A stretch of 64,000 nucleotides of DNA, from assembly GCA_030737835.1 (NCBI GenBank), contig JAUJYN010000020.1, positions 1,860,001 through 1,924,000 of the forward strand, written 5' to 3'. Within the stretch, counting starts at the first letter, position 1. Every line of letters begins with the position of its first letter. This stretch comes from Acorus gramineus. Taxonomy: Eukaryota > Streptophyta > Magnoliopsida > Acorales > Acoraceae. Made by a program: the position numbers and the translations under genes. The notes beneath the pieces are model-generated. The model was not told the DNA's origin and made no database searches. It was given only the letters and a program-made list of their open reading frames with translations. Below are positions 47,045 to 59,619 of the stretch, piece after piece.

Positions 47045-49290
47045 TGTTGTGCCTGTGTCATTTGGAGCGCTCTGATACCAACTTTTTGTCACACCCCAGG
47101 CGTCCCGGAGATGTGGCAAAATAAATAAAATATCAGCTATCAATACCTGAGGTCAATAAAGACTCCAACAACAATACACAAGGCGGCAAAGCAAGATAAT
47201 GATAACTGACTGAAAAGCAGAAGCATAATATATAAACAATGTCTGTAAATCAAAAACATTATTACAGAATCATTTTCCTGTCAAGGAAAACATGGGTGGA
47301 AACCCATGGATAGCTGAGTCACGCGGCGGCGCGACCAACCTCACCCCCACCCTCACTCCCGGAGGGAGTCTCTTGGGACTTTTGGGGTAGACCATACCGT
47401 CGGTCGAAGAGACCCGGATTTACTGGTCTACACAACACTACTGGATCATCTACATCTAGATAATCGCCCAACGATGTCCTTTAAACATCGATACAATACT
47501 GGATCCAACAACTATGGGAACTGTCGAACAACGAATGGGTCACGCGGCAATGTTTCTTCACCTCATCCTTACCCTCACTCCAGGAGGAGACTATTGGGAC
47601 TTTTGGAAGAAGCTTAGACTGCTCTACACCCTTGGTCCACCAGTAGCCTCTCCCGCGTAGCCTCTACCTGGTATACTCCCACTATCAGCACTCTTCCGAA
47701 CGCGTCGGGGGTACCTACGGATGGGAGCCCTCTGTCAGGACAGCTGTAATCGTCGGGAAGTCCCTACTCGGATCCAACGAAGGAGAGAACGATTCCCACG
47801 CCCGCAACATCATTCGTTAACCCTCTCCCGGGTAGTATCTACAACCCGATCTCCTCAACTCACCGCTCTACACCCTTGGTCCGCCAGTAGCCCTTTCCTC
47901 GGGTAGCCTCTACCTGGTATACTCCCACGATCAGTACTCGTCCGAATGCATCGGTGGTACCTACAGATGGGAGCCCTCTGTCAAGACAACTAAACCCGAG
48001 AAGTTCCTACATCGGATCCAACGAGGGGGAGAACGATCCCATGTTCACAAAGCGAACCCAATGGAAAACAATTACTCTCGACACTCACATATCAAGATAT
48101 CAAAACACAGGCATAACAACAATCAACACACTCATATTAACCTTAAAGTAGTCATAGTCCCTATACGGGAGTAACTACACAAGTTAGAGGGTCGTAACAT
48201 CGTCGACCCACCCCACACTCACCCCCTGTAGGGGTGTCATGGGTCGTTTGGGACAGACTAGACCGCTCTCCACGCCTGGTCCACCCGGTAGTCTCTCCCA
48301 CACTCTACAGCCTCTACCTGGTATACTCCCACGATCAGCACTGTCCAACGCATTGGAGGTACCTACAGATGGGAGCCCTCTGTCAGGTCAAACAGCTTTC
48401 CAACGCCGGGGAGTCCCTACATCGGATCCAACCAAAAGGAGAAGACAGCCTACTCACGCGGATACGATCCTCTTGGATCCGTCGACAACGATTTCTAACA
48501 CTACTAATGTCATGAATTCTCAAGAATTCCTCCAGGGCGCATAACTAAGATGCGGGGAGACATATATTATAACAACAAGGTTATAATATTCTCTAAGGCA
48601 TGCTTATAACAATATGCTCACATTTGATTTAATTAAATTAAACTAAATGGGAAACATGCATAGATCGGGGCTTTCAAATCAAGGGACATGGTGTCTAGGC
48701 ATGTATGGGCCTCTATACATGATATATGGGTGCATATCCCTAGCATACAAGGTGTAATATGGCATGGTTACATCATATAAATCATGCATTGCATAGTTTT
48801 TCATACTATAGTTAGGGGGCCACATTGATGCGCGACGCGCGTCTACGCGGGTCGAGCGCATCCCTAGAGAGGGGGGGGGGGGATTGGAATCGAACCACTG
48901 ACCTTACAACCCGGGACCTCGCGCATCCCATCCGACGAGATCTGCGACGTAGGGGCATCCAATTTGGTGAGTAACAACACAATTTACACATAGAAATCAT
49001 TAGAAATATCAAATACTCGGACAAGCATGCATACGGACTCGCACGCATGCGAGCACGCACGTACGCACGCGAGTCCGAGTGCCCCGAAACCTACCCGAAC
49101 CCTCGGGCAGCCACACGCATGGCCCCTCTCACGCGCACGCACGAATGCGCACGCACGCACGCACCCCAGCACCTTTGGCGCACTGCCGCGCGCCTGCCCG
49201 CGCGCCCACGTGCACTGCGCGCACTGGCCCCCAGCCCCGCAACCAGGCGCATGCCCAGGCGCACTGCGCCGCGCGCACGCACGCTCGCGC
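47045..49290 (+). mobile_element. Chimeric LTR, copy 1: LTR head joined to inverted PBS and LTR tail
   Basis: 47045-47074 is a group B LTR head (TGTTGTGCCTGTGTCATTTG...). It overlaps, by GCTCTG, an inverted PBS (TGGTATCAGAGC on minus, 47069-47080). A minus-strand group B LTR begins at 47087 (TGTCACACC) and runs to 49290, where pol sequence starts on the plus strand. GGAGA (47040-47044) precedes it. A 190-base stretch is missing near 47275 relative to copy 2. Confidence 0.75.
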
Positions 49291-49897
49291 GCGGTTGAGG
49301 AGCGCCAGTTGGAGGGGCCATAAGTTAGTTATTTGACCTTGCGGTGGCCAGGTTGGTTCGTGTGTGCATCTGCACCTCCCGGAACCGATAGAAGGGCTAC
49401 CCAGGTCGTCTTCGCCAGGGGCTTACCTTTGGGTTTGGAGATCATATTTTCAAGAAGGTGTCCTGGTTTAAGGGCACCCTCTGTTTCGACGTTCGGGGCA
49501 AGCTGAGTTTGCTCTTTAATGGGACCATTTCTCGTCATTGAGTGGATTGGGGGAGGTGGCTTATCATCTAGCCTTTCCCCACAGCTGGCTCATGCCTAGG
49601 ACGTTCTACGACGTTGTCCTTATCTCATGGTTGAGGAGTTATGTCCACGATCCTGCTCATGTCAGTCCATTCGATCGCCTCATCCTGGAGGTGGATTTGT
49701 CGTTCGTGGAGCAGTGGATCGAGGTCAGAGACCAGCATGAGAAGAGGCTCCACGCTAAGACCGTTCCTTTGATTACAGTGTGTCGGTAGCGCCAGTCCGG
49801 TGCAAAGACCACTTGGGAGCGAAAGGTCTATGCGTGATACTTGCTACATTTGGTCTTCCCTTTTGGGTTTCCTTAAATTTCGAGGACTAAATTTCCT
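49291..49897 (+). pseudogene. pol: Decayed integrase C-terminus (group B type)
   Basis: The stretch begins like the integrase linker (EERQLEGP) and contains remnants of KVSW, a GPF-like block, HSWLMP, RSYVHDPAHV, and VDLSFVEQWIEVRD...KRLHAKT in broken frames. It closely matches the minus-strand pol remnant at 56930-57500, not the group A pol. Stops and frame changes are frequent, so no product is expected. It ends at a polypurine tract. Confidence 0.8.
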
Positions 49898-49910
49898 AAG
49901 GGGGGAAGAA
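49897..49910 (+). promoter_or_regulatory. Polypurine tract
   Basis: AAGGGGGGAAGAA precedes TGTTGTGCC at 49911, showing that the chimeric sequence after it starts where a 3' LTR should. Confidence 0.85.
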
Positions 49911-52466
49911 TGTTGTGCCTGTGTCATTTGGAGCGCTCTGATACCAACTTTTTGTCACGCCCCAGGCGTCCCCGAGACGTGGCAAAATAAATAAAATATC
50001 AGCTATCAATACCTGAGGTCAATAAAGACTCCAACAACAATACACAAGGCGGCAAAGCAAGATAATGATAACTGACTGAAAAGCGGAAGCATAATATATA
50101 AATAATGTCTGTAAATCAAAAACATTATTACAGACTCGAATACACAATCACTGTCCTGTGAGAGCCAAGTCTAGACCAAAGAAAATACAACCTATGCCAC
50201 ATGCACGATTTACAAAGCATAAAATGACTCTAGGAATGCTGACAGCCTCGCACTCGCCACCCGCCGGAAGAACGCTCCACGTCCATAAGACCACGCCACA
50301 GGAAAGCTCCAGCTCCACGCCCAACACTGCCCCTGAAAAGAAACAGTATGCGAGGGGTGAGCTACAAGCTCAGTGAGTGGCTGGAAACCAATCACCATAC
50401 TACAGTTCAATACATAATCAATTTCCTTTCAAGGAAAACATGGGTGGAAACCCATGGATAACTGAGTCACGCGACGGCGCGACCAACCTCACCCCCACCC
50501 TCACTCCCGGAGGGAGTCTTTTGGGACTTTTGGGGAGAGACCATACCGTCGGTCGAAGAGACCCGGATTTATTGGTCTGGGGAGAGACCATACCGTCGTT
50601 CGAAGAGAGACGGATTTACTGGTCTACACAACACTACTGGATCATCTACATCTAGATAATCGCCCAACGATGTCCTTTAAACATTGATACAAGACCGGAC
50701 CCAACAATTATGGGAACGGTCGAACAACGAATGGGTCACGCGGCGATGTGTCTTCACTTCATCCTCACCCTCACTCCAGGAGGGAGACTATTGGGACTTT
50801 TGGAAGAGGCTTAGACTGCTCTACACCGTTGGTCCACCGGTAGCCTCTCCCGCGTAGCCTCTACCTGGTATACTGCCACTATAAGTACTCTTACGAACGC
50901 GTCGGTGGTACCTACAGACGCGAGCCCTCTGTCAGGACAGCTGTAATCGCCGAGAAGTCCCTACTCGGATCCAACGAAGGGGAGAACGATTCCCACGCCC
51001 GCAACATCATTCGTTAACCCTCTCCCGGGTAGTATCTACAACCCGATCTCCTCAACTCACCGCTCTACACCCTTGGTCTGCCAGTAGCCCTTTCCTCGGG
51101 TAACTTCTACCTGGTATACTCCCACGATCAGTACTCGTTCGAATGCATCGGTGGTACCTACGGATGGGAGCCCTCTGTCAGGACAACTAAGCCCGAGAAG
51201 TTCCTACATCGGATCCAACGAGGGGGAGAACGATCCCATGTTCGCAAAGCGAACCCAATGGAAAAAAATTACTCTCGACACTCACTTATCGAGATATCAA
51301 AACACATGCATAACAACAATCAACACACTCATATTAACCTTAAAGTAGTCATAGTCCCTATATGTGAGTAACTACACAAGTTAGAGGGTCGTAACATCGC
51401 CGACCCACCCCACGCTCACCCTTTAGGGGTGTGATGGGCCTTTTCAGACTAGACCTCTCTCCACCCCTGGTCCACTCGGTAGCCTCTCCCACACTCCATT
51501 GCCTCTACCTGGTATACTCCCACGATCAGCACTGTCCGACGTATCGGAGTTACCTACAGATGGGAGCCCTCTGTCAGGTCGATCAGCTTTCCAACGCCGG
51601 GGAGTCCCTACATCGGATCCAACCAAAAGGAGAAGATAGCCCACTCACGCGGATACGATCCTCTTGGATCCGTCGACAACGATTTGTTACACTACTAATG
51701 TCATGAATTCTCAAGAATTCCTCCAGGGCGCACAACTAAGATGCGGGGAGACATATATTATAACAAGGTTATAATATTCTCTAAGGCATGCTTATAACAA
51801 TATGCTCACATTTGATTTAATTAAATTAAACTAAATGGGAAACATGCATAGATCGGGGCTTTCAAATCAAGGGACATGGTGTCTAGGCATGTATGGGCCT
51901 CTATACATGGTATATGGATGCATATCCCTAGCATACAAGGTCTAATATGGCATGGTTACATCATATAAATCATGCATTGCATAGTTTTTCATACTATAGC
52001 TAGGGGGCCCCATCGATGCGCGACACGCGTCTATGCGGGTCGAGCGCATCCCTAGAGAGGGGGGGGGGGGGATTGGAATCGAACCACTCACCTTACAACC
52101 CGGGACCTCGCGCATCCCATCCGATGAGATCTGCAAGGTAGGGGCATCCAATTTGGTGAGTAACAACACAATTTACACATAGAAATCATTAGAAATACCA
52201 AATACTCGGACAAGCATGCATACAGACTCGCACGCATGCGAGCACGCACGTACGCACGCGAGTCCGAGTGCCCCGACACCTACCCGAACCCTCGGGCAGC
52301 CACACGCATGGCCCCCCCCACCCGCACGCACCCCAGCACCTTTGGCGCACTGCCGCGCGCCATCCCGCGTGCCATGACACGCTGCAACGCGCGCCCGTGC
52401 GCACTGCGCGTCTAGCCCGCGTGCCCCAGCACGCACACGCACGCACGCCCGCGCGCTGGCCCGCGT
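49911..52466 (+). mobile_element. Chimeric LTR, copy 2
   Basis: Same join as copy 1: LTR head 49911-49940, inverted PBS 49935-49946, then a minus-strand group B LTR from 49953. Here it lies directly after a polypurine tract. It runs to the CpG-rich block, and at about 52467 it flips to plus-strand LTR sequence. Confidence 0.75.
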
Positions 52467-52992
52467 GGGATCCAAGTAGGGGCTTCCCGGCGATTACAGC
52501 TGTCCTGACAGAGGGCTCCCATCCGTAGGTACCACCGACACGTTCGGAAGAGTACTGATAGTGGGAGTATACCAGGTAGAGGCTACGCGGGAGAGGCTAC
52601 CGGTGGACCAAGGGTGTAGAGCAGTCTAAGCCTCTTCCAAAGTCCCAATAGTCTCCCTCCTAGAGTGAGGGTAAGGATGAGGTGAAAACACATCGCCGTG
52701 TGACCCATTCGTTGTTCGACCGTTCCCATAGTTGTTGGGTCCGGTCTTGTACCGATGTTTAAAGGACATCGTTGGGCGATTATCTAGATGTAGATGATCC
52801 AGTAGTGTTGTGTAGTAGAGTAAATCCGGGTCTCTTCGACCGACGGTATGGTCTCTCCCCAGACCAGTAAATCCGGGTCTCTTCGACCGACGGTATGGTC
52901 TCTTCCCAAAAGTCCCAAAAGAATCCCTCCAGGAGTGAGGGTGGGGGTGAGGTTCGTCGCACCGCCGCGTGACCCAGTTATCCATGGGTTTC
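52467..52992 (+). mobile_element. Group B LTR middle segment, plus orientation
   Basis: Begins at GGATCC (52468) and runs through the GACAGAGGGCTCCCATCCG block to ATGGGTTTC, where a group A LTR interrupts it. It may be the distal part of chimeric copy 2. GTTTC would be the TSD of the insertion. Confidence 0.7.
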
Positions 52993-53289
52993 TGTTATAT
53001 ATGTGTCACTTTTAACCTGCTGGTAACCGTTGGAGCATTCTGGTAGTTTTTTAACTTTTTCTTTTTTCTATCGGAACCGCTAAAATTTTGGACTTTTGGC
53101 TATCATCATGAGCTTGAGAACTCCGATTGAAAATCTAACTGCATATTATGTGTCCTGGTGCCATTTCAAGCCACTCACGAAAATTTCACAGTTCTGAATC
53201 GTATCCGGGTTTTGACCAAGCGAAAAGTCATGGGGAGACTTGACCAAGTCAAAGATGACTTTGACCAAGTCAAGTTTGACCATTGACTT
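52993..53289 (+). mobile_element. Start of a group A LTR, interrupted
   Basis: Starts TGTTATATATGTGTCAC. It stops at ...CATTGACTT, where the minus-strand element at 53290 begins; intact relatives continue TTGACTTGGTCAA. GACTT is the presumed TSD; its partner is beyond the window. Confidence 0.85.
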
Positions 53290-56200
53290 TGTCACGCCCC
53301 AGGCGTCCCCGAGACGTGGCAAAATTAATATAATATTAGCTATCAATACCTTAGGTCAATAAGGACACCAACAACAATACACAAGGCGGCAAAGCAAGAT
53401 AATGATAACTGACTGAAAAGCGGAAGCATAATATATAACAATGTCTGTAAATCAAAAACATTATTACAGACCCAAATACACAATCAATGTCACGTGGAAG
53501 CCAAGTCTAGACCAAAGAAAATACAACCTGGGCCACATGCACGATTTACAAAGCATAAAATGACTCTAGGAATGCTGACAGCCTCTCACACGCCACCCGC
53601 CGGCAGAACGCTCCACCCCCATCAGACCACGCCACAGGAAGCTCCAGCTCCACGCCCAACATTGCCCCTGAAAAGAAACAGTATGCGAGAGGTGAGCTAC
53701 AAGCTCAGTGAGTGGCTGGAAACCAATCACCATTCTACAGTTCAATACATAATCAATTTCCTTTCAAGGAAAACATGGGTAGAAACCCAAAGATAACTGG
53801 GTCAAACGGCGGTGCGACCAACCTCACCCCCACCCTCACTCCCGGAAGGAGTCTTTTGGGACTTATGGGGAGAGACCATACCGTCGGTCGAAGAGACCCG
53901 GATTTACTGGTCTACTCAACACTACTGGATCATCTACATCTAGATAATCGCCCATCGATGTCCTTCAACATCCATCACGAGACCGGACCCAACAACTATG
54001 GGAACGGTCGAACAACGAATGGGTCACGAGGCGACGTGTCTTCGCCTCATCCACACCCTCACTCCTGAAAGGAGACATCTTGGGACTTTGGGAGAGACTT
54101 AGACTGCTCTACACCCCTGGTCCACCGGTAGCCTCTCCCCGCTCCGTAGCTTACCTGGTATACTCCCACGATCAGCATTGTCCGAATACATCGGAAGTAC
54201 CTACAGATGGGAGCCCTCTATCAAGATAGCCTGTCTAACGCCGAGGCTGTCACTACACGGATCCAATGAAGGGAAGAACGATTCCACGCTCGCGACATCA
54301 TTCATTAACCCTCTCCCGGGTAGTATCTACAACCCGATCTCCTCAACTCACCGCTCTACACCCTTGGTCCACCGGTAGCCTCTCCCACCCTCGTGGCCTC
54401 CGCCTAGTCCTCTGACAGGTATAGCCAACGCCGGGGAGTTCCTACATCGGATCCAAATGAAGGGGAGAACGATCCCATGTTCGCAAAGCGAAACCCAATG
54501 GAAAACAACCACTCTCGATACTCACTCATCGAGATATCACACACATGCATAACAACAACCAACACACTCATATTAACCTCAAAGTAGTCATAGTCCCTAA
54601 ACGGGAGTAACTACACAAGCCAGTGGGTCGTTACATCGCCGACCCACCACACCCTCACCCTCACCCTCGATGGGGTGACATGGTCTTTTGGGACTGACTA
54701 GGACGTTAATCACCCTTGGTCCACCGGTAGTCTCTCCTCCACTCCGTAGCTTACCTGGTATACTCCCACGATCAGCACAGTCTGACGCATCGGAGGTACC
54801 TATAGATGAGAGCCCTCTGTAAGGACAGCCTGTCTAACGCCGGGGAGTCCCTACACGGATCCAACGAAGGGAAGAGAACAGCCTACCCACACGCATGCGA
54901 TCCTCTTGGATCCGTCGACAACGCTTTCTAACATTTCTAATGTCATGAATTCTCAAGAATTCCTACAGGGCGCATAACTAAGATGCGGGGAAACATATAT
55001 TATAACAACAAGGTTATAATATTCTCTAAGGCATGCTTATCACAATATGCTCACATTTGATTTAAATAAATTAAACTAAATGGGAACAAGCATGGGTCAA
55101 GGCTTTCCTAGCATGAAACATGGTGTCAGGATGCATTTCCCTAGCATACAAGTCTAAGGTGGCATGGATACATCATATTGATCATGCACAGATCAAGGCT
55201 TTTAAGTACAGGACATGGTGTCCAGGCATGTACGGGCCTCTATACACGATACATGGATGTATATCCCTAGCATGCAAAATATCTACATATTAGTTAGGGG
55301 GGGGGCCCATCGATGCGTGACGCGCGCCTATGCGGGTCGAGCGCATCCCTAGAGAGGGGGGGGATTGGAATCAAACCACTCACCTTACGACCCGGGACCT
55401 CGCGCATCCCATCCGACGAGATCTGCAAGGTAGGGGCATCAAACTGGTGAGAAACAACACAATTTACACATAGAAATGATTAGAAATATCCCATACTCAG
55501 ACAAGCATGCATACGGGCTCGCACGCATGCGAGCACGCACGTACGCACGCGAGTCCGAGTGCCCCAACACCTACCCGAACCCTTGGGCAGCCACACGCAT
55601 GCCCCCCCGCACGCGCACGCAGAATGCGCACGCACGCACCCCACCACCATCGGCACACTACCGCGCGCCTGCCCGCGCGCCCAGACGCAATGCCGCACGA
55701 ACGCGCACGCTCGCGCGCGCCCGCGCGCACCTCGCGTCCAGCCCAGCGTGTACCCGCGCGCACTGCGCCCCCGCGCAGAACCCCGCGCACGCCCCGACAC
55801 GCGCACGCACGCGCGCGCGAGCACTGGTCCCCTGCCCCGCGCCCAAGCACATGCCCAGGCGCACTGCCCGCGTGCGCACACACTCGCGCGCACTTCCGCG
55901 TGCACCCGCGCATCCGCGCGCACGCGCCCGACTGCGCCTGCCAGCACCCGCCTGCGCGCGCGCCCAGCCCATCCTAACCTCATTTTAACCCTTCCCAACC
56001 CCTCACACACACCCTAACCCATCTACCTAGCATGCATGACTTTCCCACAACCCCTTAAGCCATAAAAACCAAGAAAAGAAGGGGAGGAGCTCACCTTGGA
56101 GGGGGAACAAAAGGGGGAGGTTCGGGGGCCCTTGACGCACCCGCGACCACCTCAACCGCCACCACCACCACCACCTCCTCCTCGGCCTCCTCAGCCCTCT

Positions 56201-56910
56201 ATGGCTGCAATCAGTGGGGGGGGGGAAAGATCATGAGAAAGGGAGCTTGAGAGAGAGAGGAACAAACAACAACAACAACACATGGACAAAGACTCACTTG
56301 CACTAGCACCTCCACCTTCTCTTCTCATTGAGGCAATTCAACAAACACTTGGTGGGGGAAAAGAAAAGAGAGACAAGAAAGCTAGTCGTGGGGATTATGG
56401 GAGAGGATGAGAGAGAGCGGAGATATTTATCACAAATATCTAAAGAGGGAATGACTAAGTCGCCCTTTGACTAGAAATTCTGCGCAAGCTTCACTGGAAC
56501 AGTCATAACTTCCTCGATACAGCTCCGAATTGCACAATTCCAAGTCCATTGGAAAGCCAAGAGGATTATCTACAACTTTCATGTTTATGCCAAGATCAAA
56601 TAATCCCTCTAGCTATTCCGAAATTAGAGCTAAACATGGAACAGGGCTGCTGCCAGAATTTCCCTCCCCGGGGTATACTTGGAAAAATACCCATAACTTT
56701 TACTACAAGAATCCAGTTGATCTAATTCCACTTCTGTACGAAAGCTAACTCAAAACTGGACATCTCATAGTAAACTCATATTTAAACCTCTTCATCTTGG
56801 ATTTTAACAAAATCAAATCCAAATACCAAATTGGAAATACATAACTTCTAGGAAAAAAATTATGTACCCAAATTTTCAAACAGAGCGCTCCAAATGACAC
56901 AGGCACAACA
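53290..56910 (-). mobile_element. Group B 3' LTR of the right-hand element (3,621 bp)
   Basis: Minus strand starts TGTTGTGCCTGTGTCATTTG at 56910, beside a polypurine tract, and ends GGGGCGTGACA at 53290. It is the most complete group B LTR here. Splice-like sites: donor GTGAGC (first base 56094), mini-exon 55384-55422, acceptor CTTTTCAG ending 53668. Confidence 0.92.
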
Positions 56911-56923
56911 TTCTAACCCCCTT
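56911..56923 (-). promoter_or_regulatory. Polypurine tract of the right-hand element
   Basis: AAGGGGGTTAGAA on the minus strand, next to the LTR start. It is less purine-pure than the others (two T). Confidence 0.8.
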
Positions 56924-56929
56924 AGGAAA

Positions 56930-58400
56930 TTTAGTCCTCGAAATTTAAGGAAACCCAAAGGGAAGACCGAAAGTATCATGCATAGACCTTTTGCTCCCAA
57001 GTGGTCTTCGCACCGGACTGGCGCTACCAACACACTATAATCAAAGGGACGGTCTTAGCGTGGAGCCTCTTCTCATGCTTGTCCTTGACCTCGATCCACT
57101 GCTCCACGAACAAAAAATCTACCTCGAGGATGAGGCGGTCGAACCGAATGACTGAGCAGGATCGTGGACATAACGCCTCGGTCATGAGACAAGGACGACG
57201 TCGTGGGCATGAGCCAGCTGTGGGGGAAAGGCCACATGATAAGCCACCTCCCCAATCCACTCAATGACGAGAAATGGTCCCATTAAAGAGCAAACTCAGC
57301 TTGCCCCGAACGTCGAAACAGAGGGTGCCCTTTAACCAGGACACCTTCTTGAAAATATGGTCGCCAAACCCAAAGGTAAGCCCCTAGCGACAATGACCTG
57401 GGTAGCCCTTCTGTCGGTTCTGGGAGGTGTAGATGTACACGCGAACCAACCTGGCCACCGCAAGGTCAAACAACTAACTTATGGCCCCTCCAACTAGCGC
57501 TCCTCAACCGTCCCAACACAAGGGAGGTATAAAACTACGCCTGTAGAGTGCCTTTCACAGATCCATCTGGGTGCTCGAATGACAGTCGTCTTGCAGGCAT
57601 ACCCCAACAAATGGGTGGTGCCTCACCCAACTGCCCTCATCATCGAGCACGCAGGCACTTAGCATGTCCTCCAAGGTCTGAATCGTCCTCTTTGTCTGGC
57701 TGTCCATCGGAGATGAAACGCTATACTTAAATGGGGGCTCGCGCCAAAGGCTGCGCCACAACCTCAAAGTAACCCTCGCGTCTCAACCGAAAATAGCGCC
57801 GACTGGAGTGCCATGAAGACAAACAATCGCGAAGGTGAAAACCCACGTCAAGGCGTCCAGAGACTCAATCAGTCTGATAGGGAGGGAAGCGCGGACTTAG
57901 TCAGTCGGTCAATGATCACCTAGACGGCGTCGTGACCCGAACGTGACATTAACGAGTCTGCAACAATCCTTGATAACCCATTCCCACATCCACTGAGGAA
58001 TCTCAATGGACTGACGCTTTCCACTCAATGATGATTCTCGAACTTTGCCTGAGGGCATGCCAACCTGGGGAAACAAGGTCACCCATATCACCTTTTTCAT
58101 CACACCACAGCAATCTCAATGAAGACTACCCCAAAGTAGCCCACGAAAGCCCAATAAAACTTTTGAGATCCACAAGGCATCCGGCGCATTCGTCAACCCC
58201 GACGGCAGTACTTAAAGCTCGTAGTGCCTGAACGGTCACGAAAGGCCATCTACGGGATGTCCAACTCTCGGATCTCAAACTTGTGGTACCCTTGTGCGAA
58301 GATCGATCTAACAGCAGACACTCGCTCCCAGAGCTGGTCAAATAGATCATCGATTCGCGGCAAAGGTAACGATCTTCAACCTCCACGGGGAGATCAAAAC
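56930..58400 (-). pseudogene. pol: Heavily decayed pol (RT and integrase remnants, group B)
   Basis: Read on the minus strand, 58400-58120 holds RT remnants ([22 protein letters not shown]). About 58030-57900 has the integrase linker and WVIDRL-like remnants. 57770-57550 has the integrase core ([22 protein letters not shown], where the family has [16 protein letters not shown]). 57480-56930 has the C-terminal part (VEERxLEGP, RPPHPRG, EVKDKHEKRLHAKT). RNase H and the HHCC zinc finger are missing between RT and integrase, about a kilobase less than normal. Frames shift many times. No gag or protease was found. The element would need proteins from elsewhere to move. Confidence 0.82.
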
Positions 58401-59598
58401 AACACTTTGAACAATTAAGTCCAGATTCTGCTCCTCGAGCATGGCTGGCGCTCATGATGACACTTACACGCTTGGTAAGCCGCTCAACCGCACTTAATCC
58501 ACAAGACACGCAATAAGGGGTCGTCGAACCTCGACAATGCCTATGCGACGTCATCTATCTGATAGGGCGGTTGAGTCCCATCACGAACGCTAGCATCGTG
58601 TCTCCTTATTCGCGACCAATGTGGGGCAAAACGCGACAGTATCCACAACTGTGCTTCACATGCCGCCAGAGATAGGTCGCTCATCTATAACCATTGGAAC
58701 TCCAGCATCCTGCACTCCATGGGCAGATTCATCACGGGGAGTCCACGCTCTCGACATCATTTAGCAGCACTCTCCCGGTGTGGCCTCTACCTGGTAGCCT
58801 CCCAAGCCTACTATCTTTGCCATATGGGCGCACCACAAGCATAGTATCTGGGAGCACCTCACAGGGCTCTGGCCTCAACCGGGCAGCTACAACGCACAAT
58901 GATATATCGAAGCGACTCCAGATGCCACTATGGAACCCTGTCCACTAGCGATCGCCCACTGAGTTGCAATAGGACGCACCCAATCCCGATCGTACGCGTC
59001 ACCACTCGCTATAGCACCTTCCAAGTGAGAGGGAAAAATCCACCATCAATTTGATGCTTCAAAGGTAGTCCTTGACTGGGAAAAGAAACCTTGGCAGGGC
59101 ACCATGAGGTCCCGATATAGGATATCCCGACAACCAAACAAGGAACATGGAGTACCCTAGCCCGGGTCTCAACGCTGACCCTGCAAGGCCCCTTAATCCT
59201 GAGTAGGAAGGCTAGAAGAAGACATCATCTCTTAATGAGCAATACGCCACATCCTCAACACTTTACACTGGCGCCGTACGCGAACTCCATGGCTACCAGC
59301 GATACCGATACACGGGAAAGAAGCTCCATTATCGAGACGCAATCCATACTTTAGAAATTGCAACCAATTCATCACTAACACACTACTAGGCTGGAATCTC
59401 CTACCCAAACCTTAATCCCGCACAAGAGATCTAGCAACTGACCCTAACCAGTTGACACAGTCGACAACTTCAGGGTTGGTCCAAGGGGTCATGTCCACGT
59501 CAACGGATGCGAGGAGGCATGTCAGCAACCTAAGATAACTTCTAACACAATCCTACGACTCATCATCTATACGACTAGACTTAGGCTCTGACAGGACC
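58401..59598 (-). mobile_element. Leader region of the right-hand element, with embedded LTR fragments
   Basis: No convincing gene. About 58690-58960 looks like degenerate LTR middle (CTCTACCTGGTAGCCTCCC). About 59082-59215 is group A LTR sequence (GAGGTCCCGATATAGGA..., as at 5642-5745). 59216-59598 matches 7985-8390. Confidence 0.65.
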
Positions 59599-59612
59599 AG
59601 GCTCTGATACCA
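59599..59612 (-). promoter_or_regulatory. Primer binding site for initiator tRNA-Met
   Basis: TGGTATCAGAGCCT on the minus strand, 7 bases from the LTR end at 59620. Confidence 0.92.
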
Positions 59613-59619
59613 ACTTTTT

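Noticed and set aside
48880-48905. tRNA-like B box (GGTTCGATTCC on the minus strand)
   Set aside because: No A box, anticodon arm or cloverleaf around it; it is group B LTR sequence next to the exon-like segment and absent from group A.
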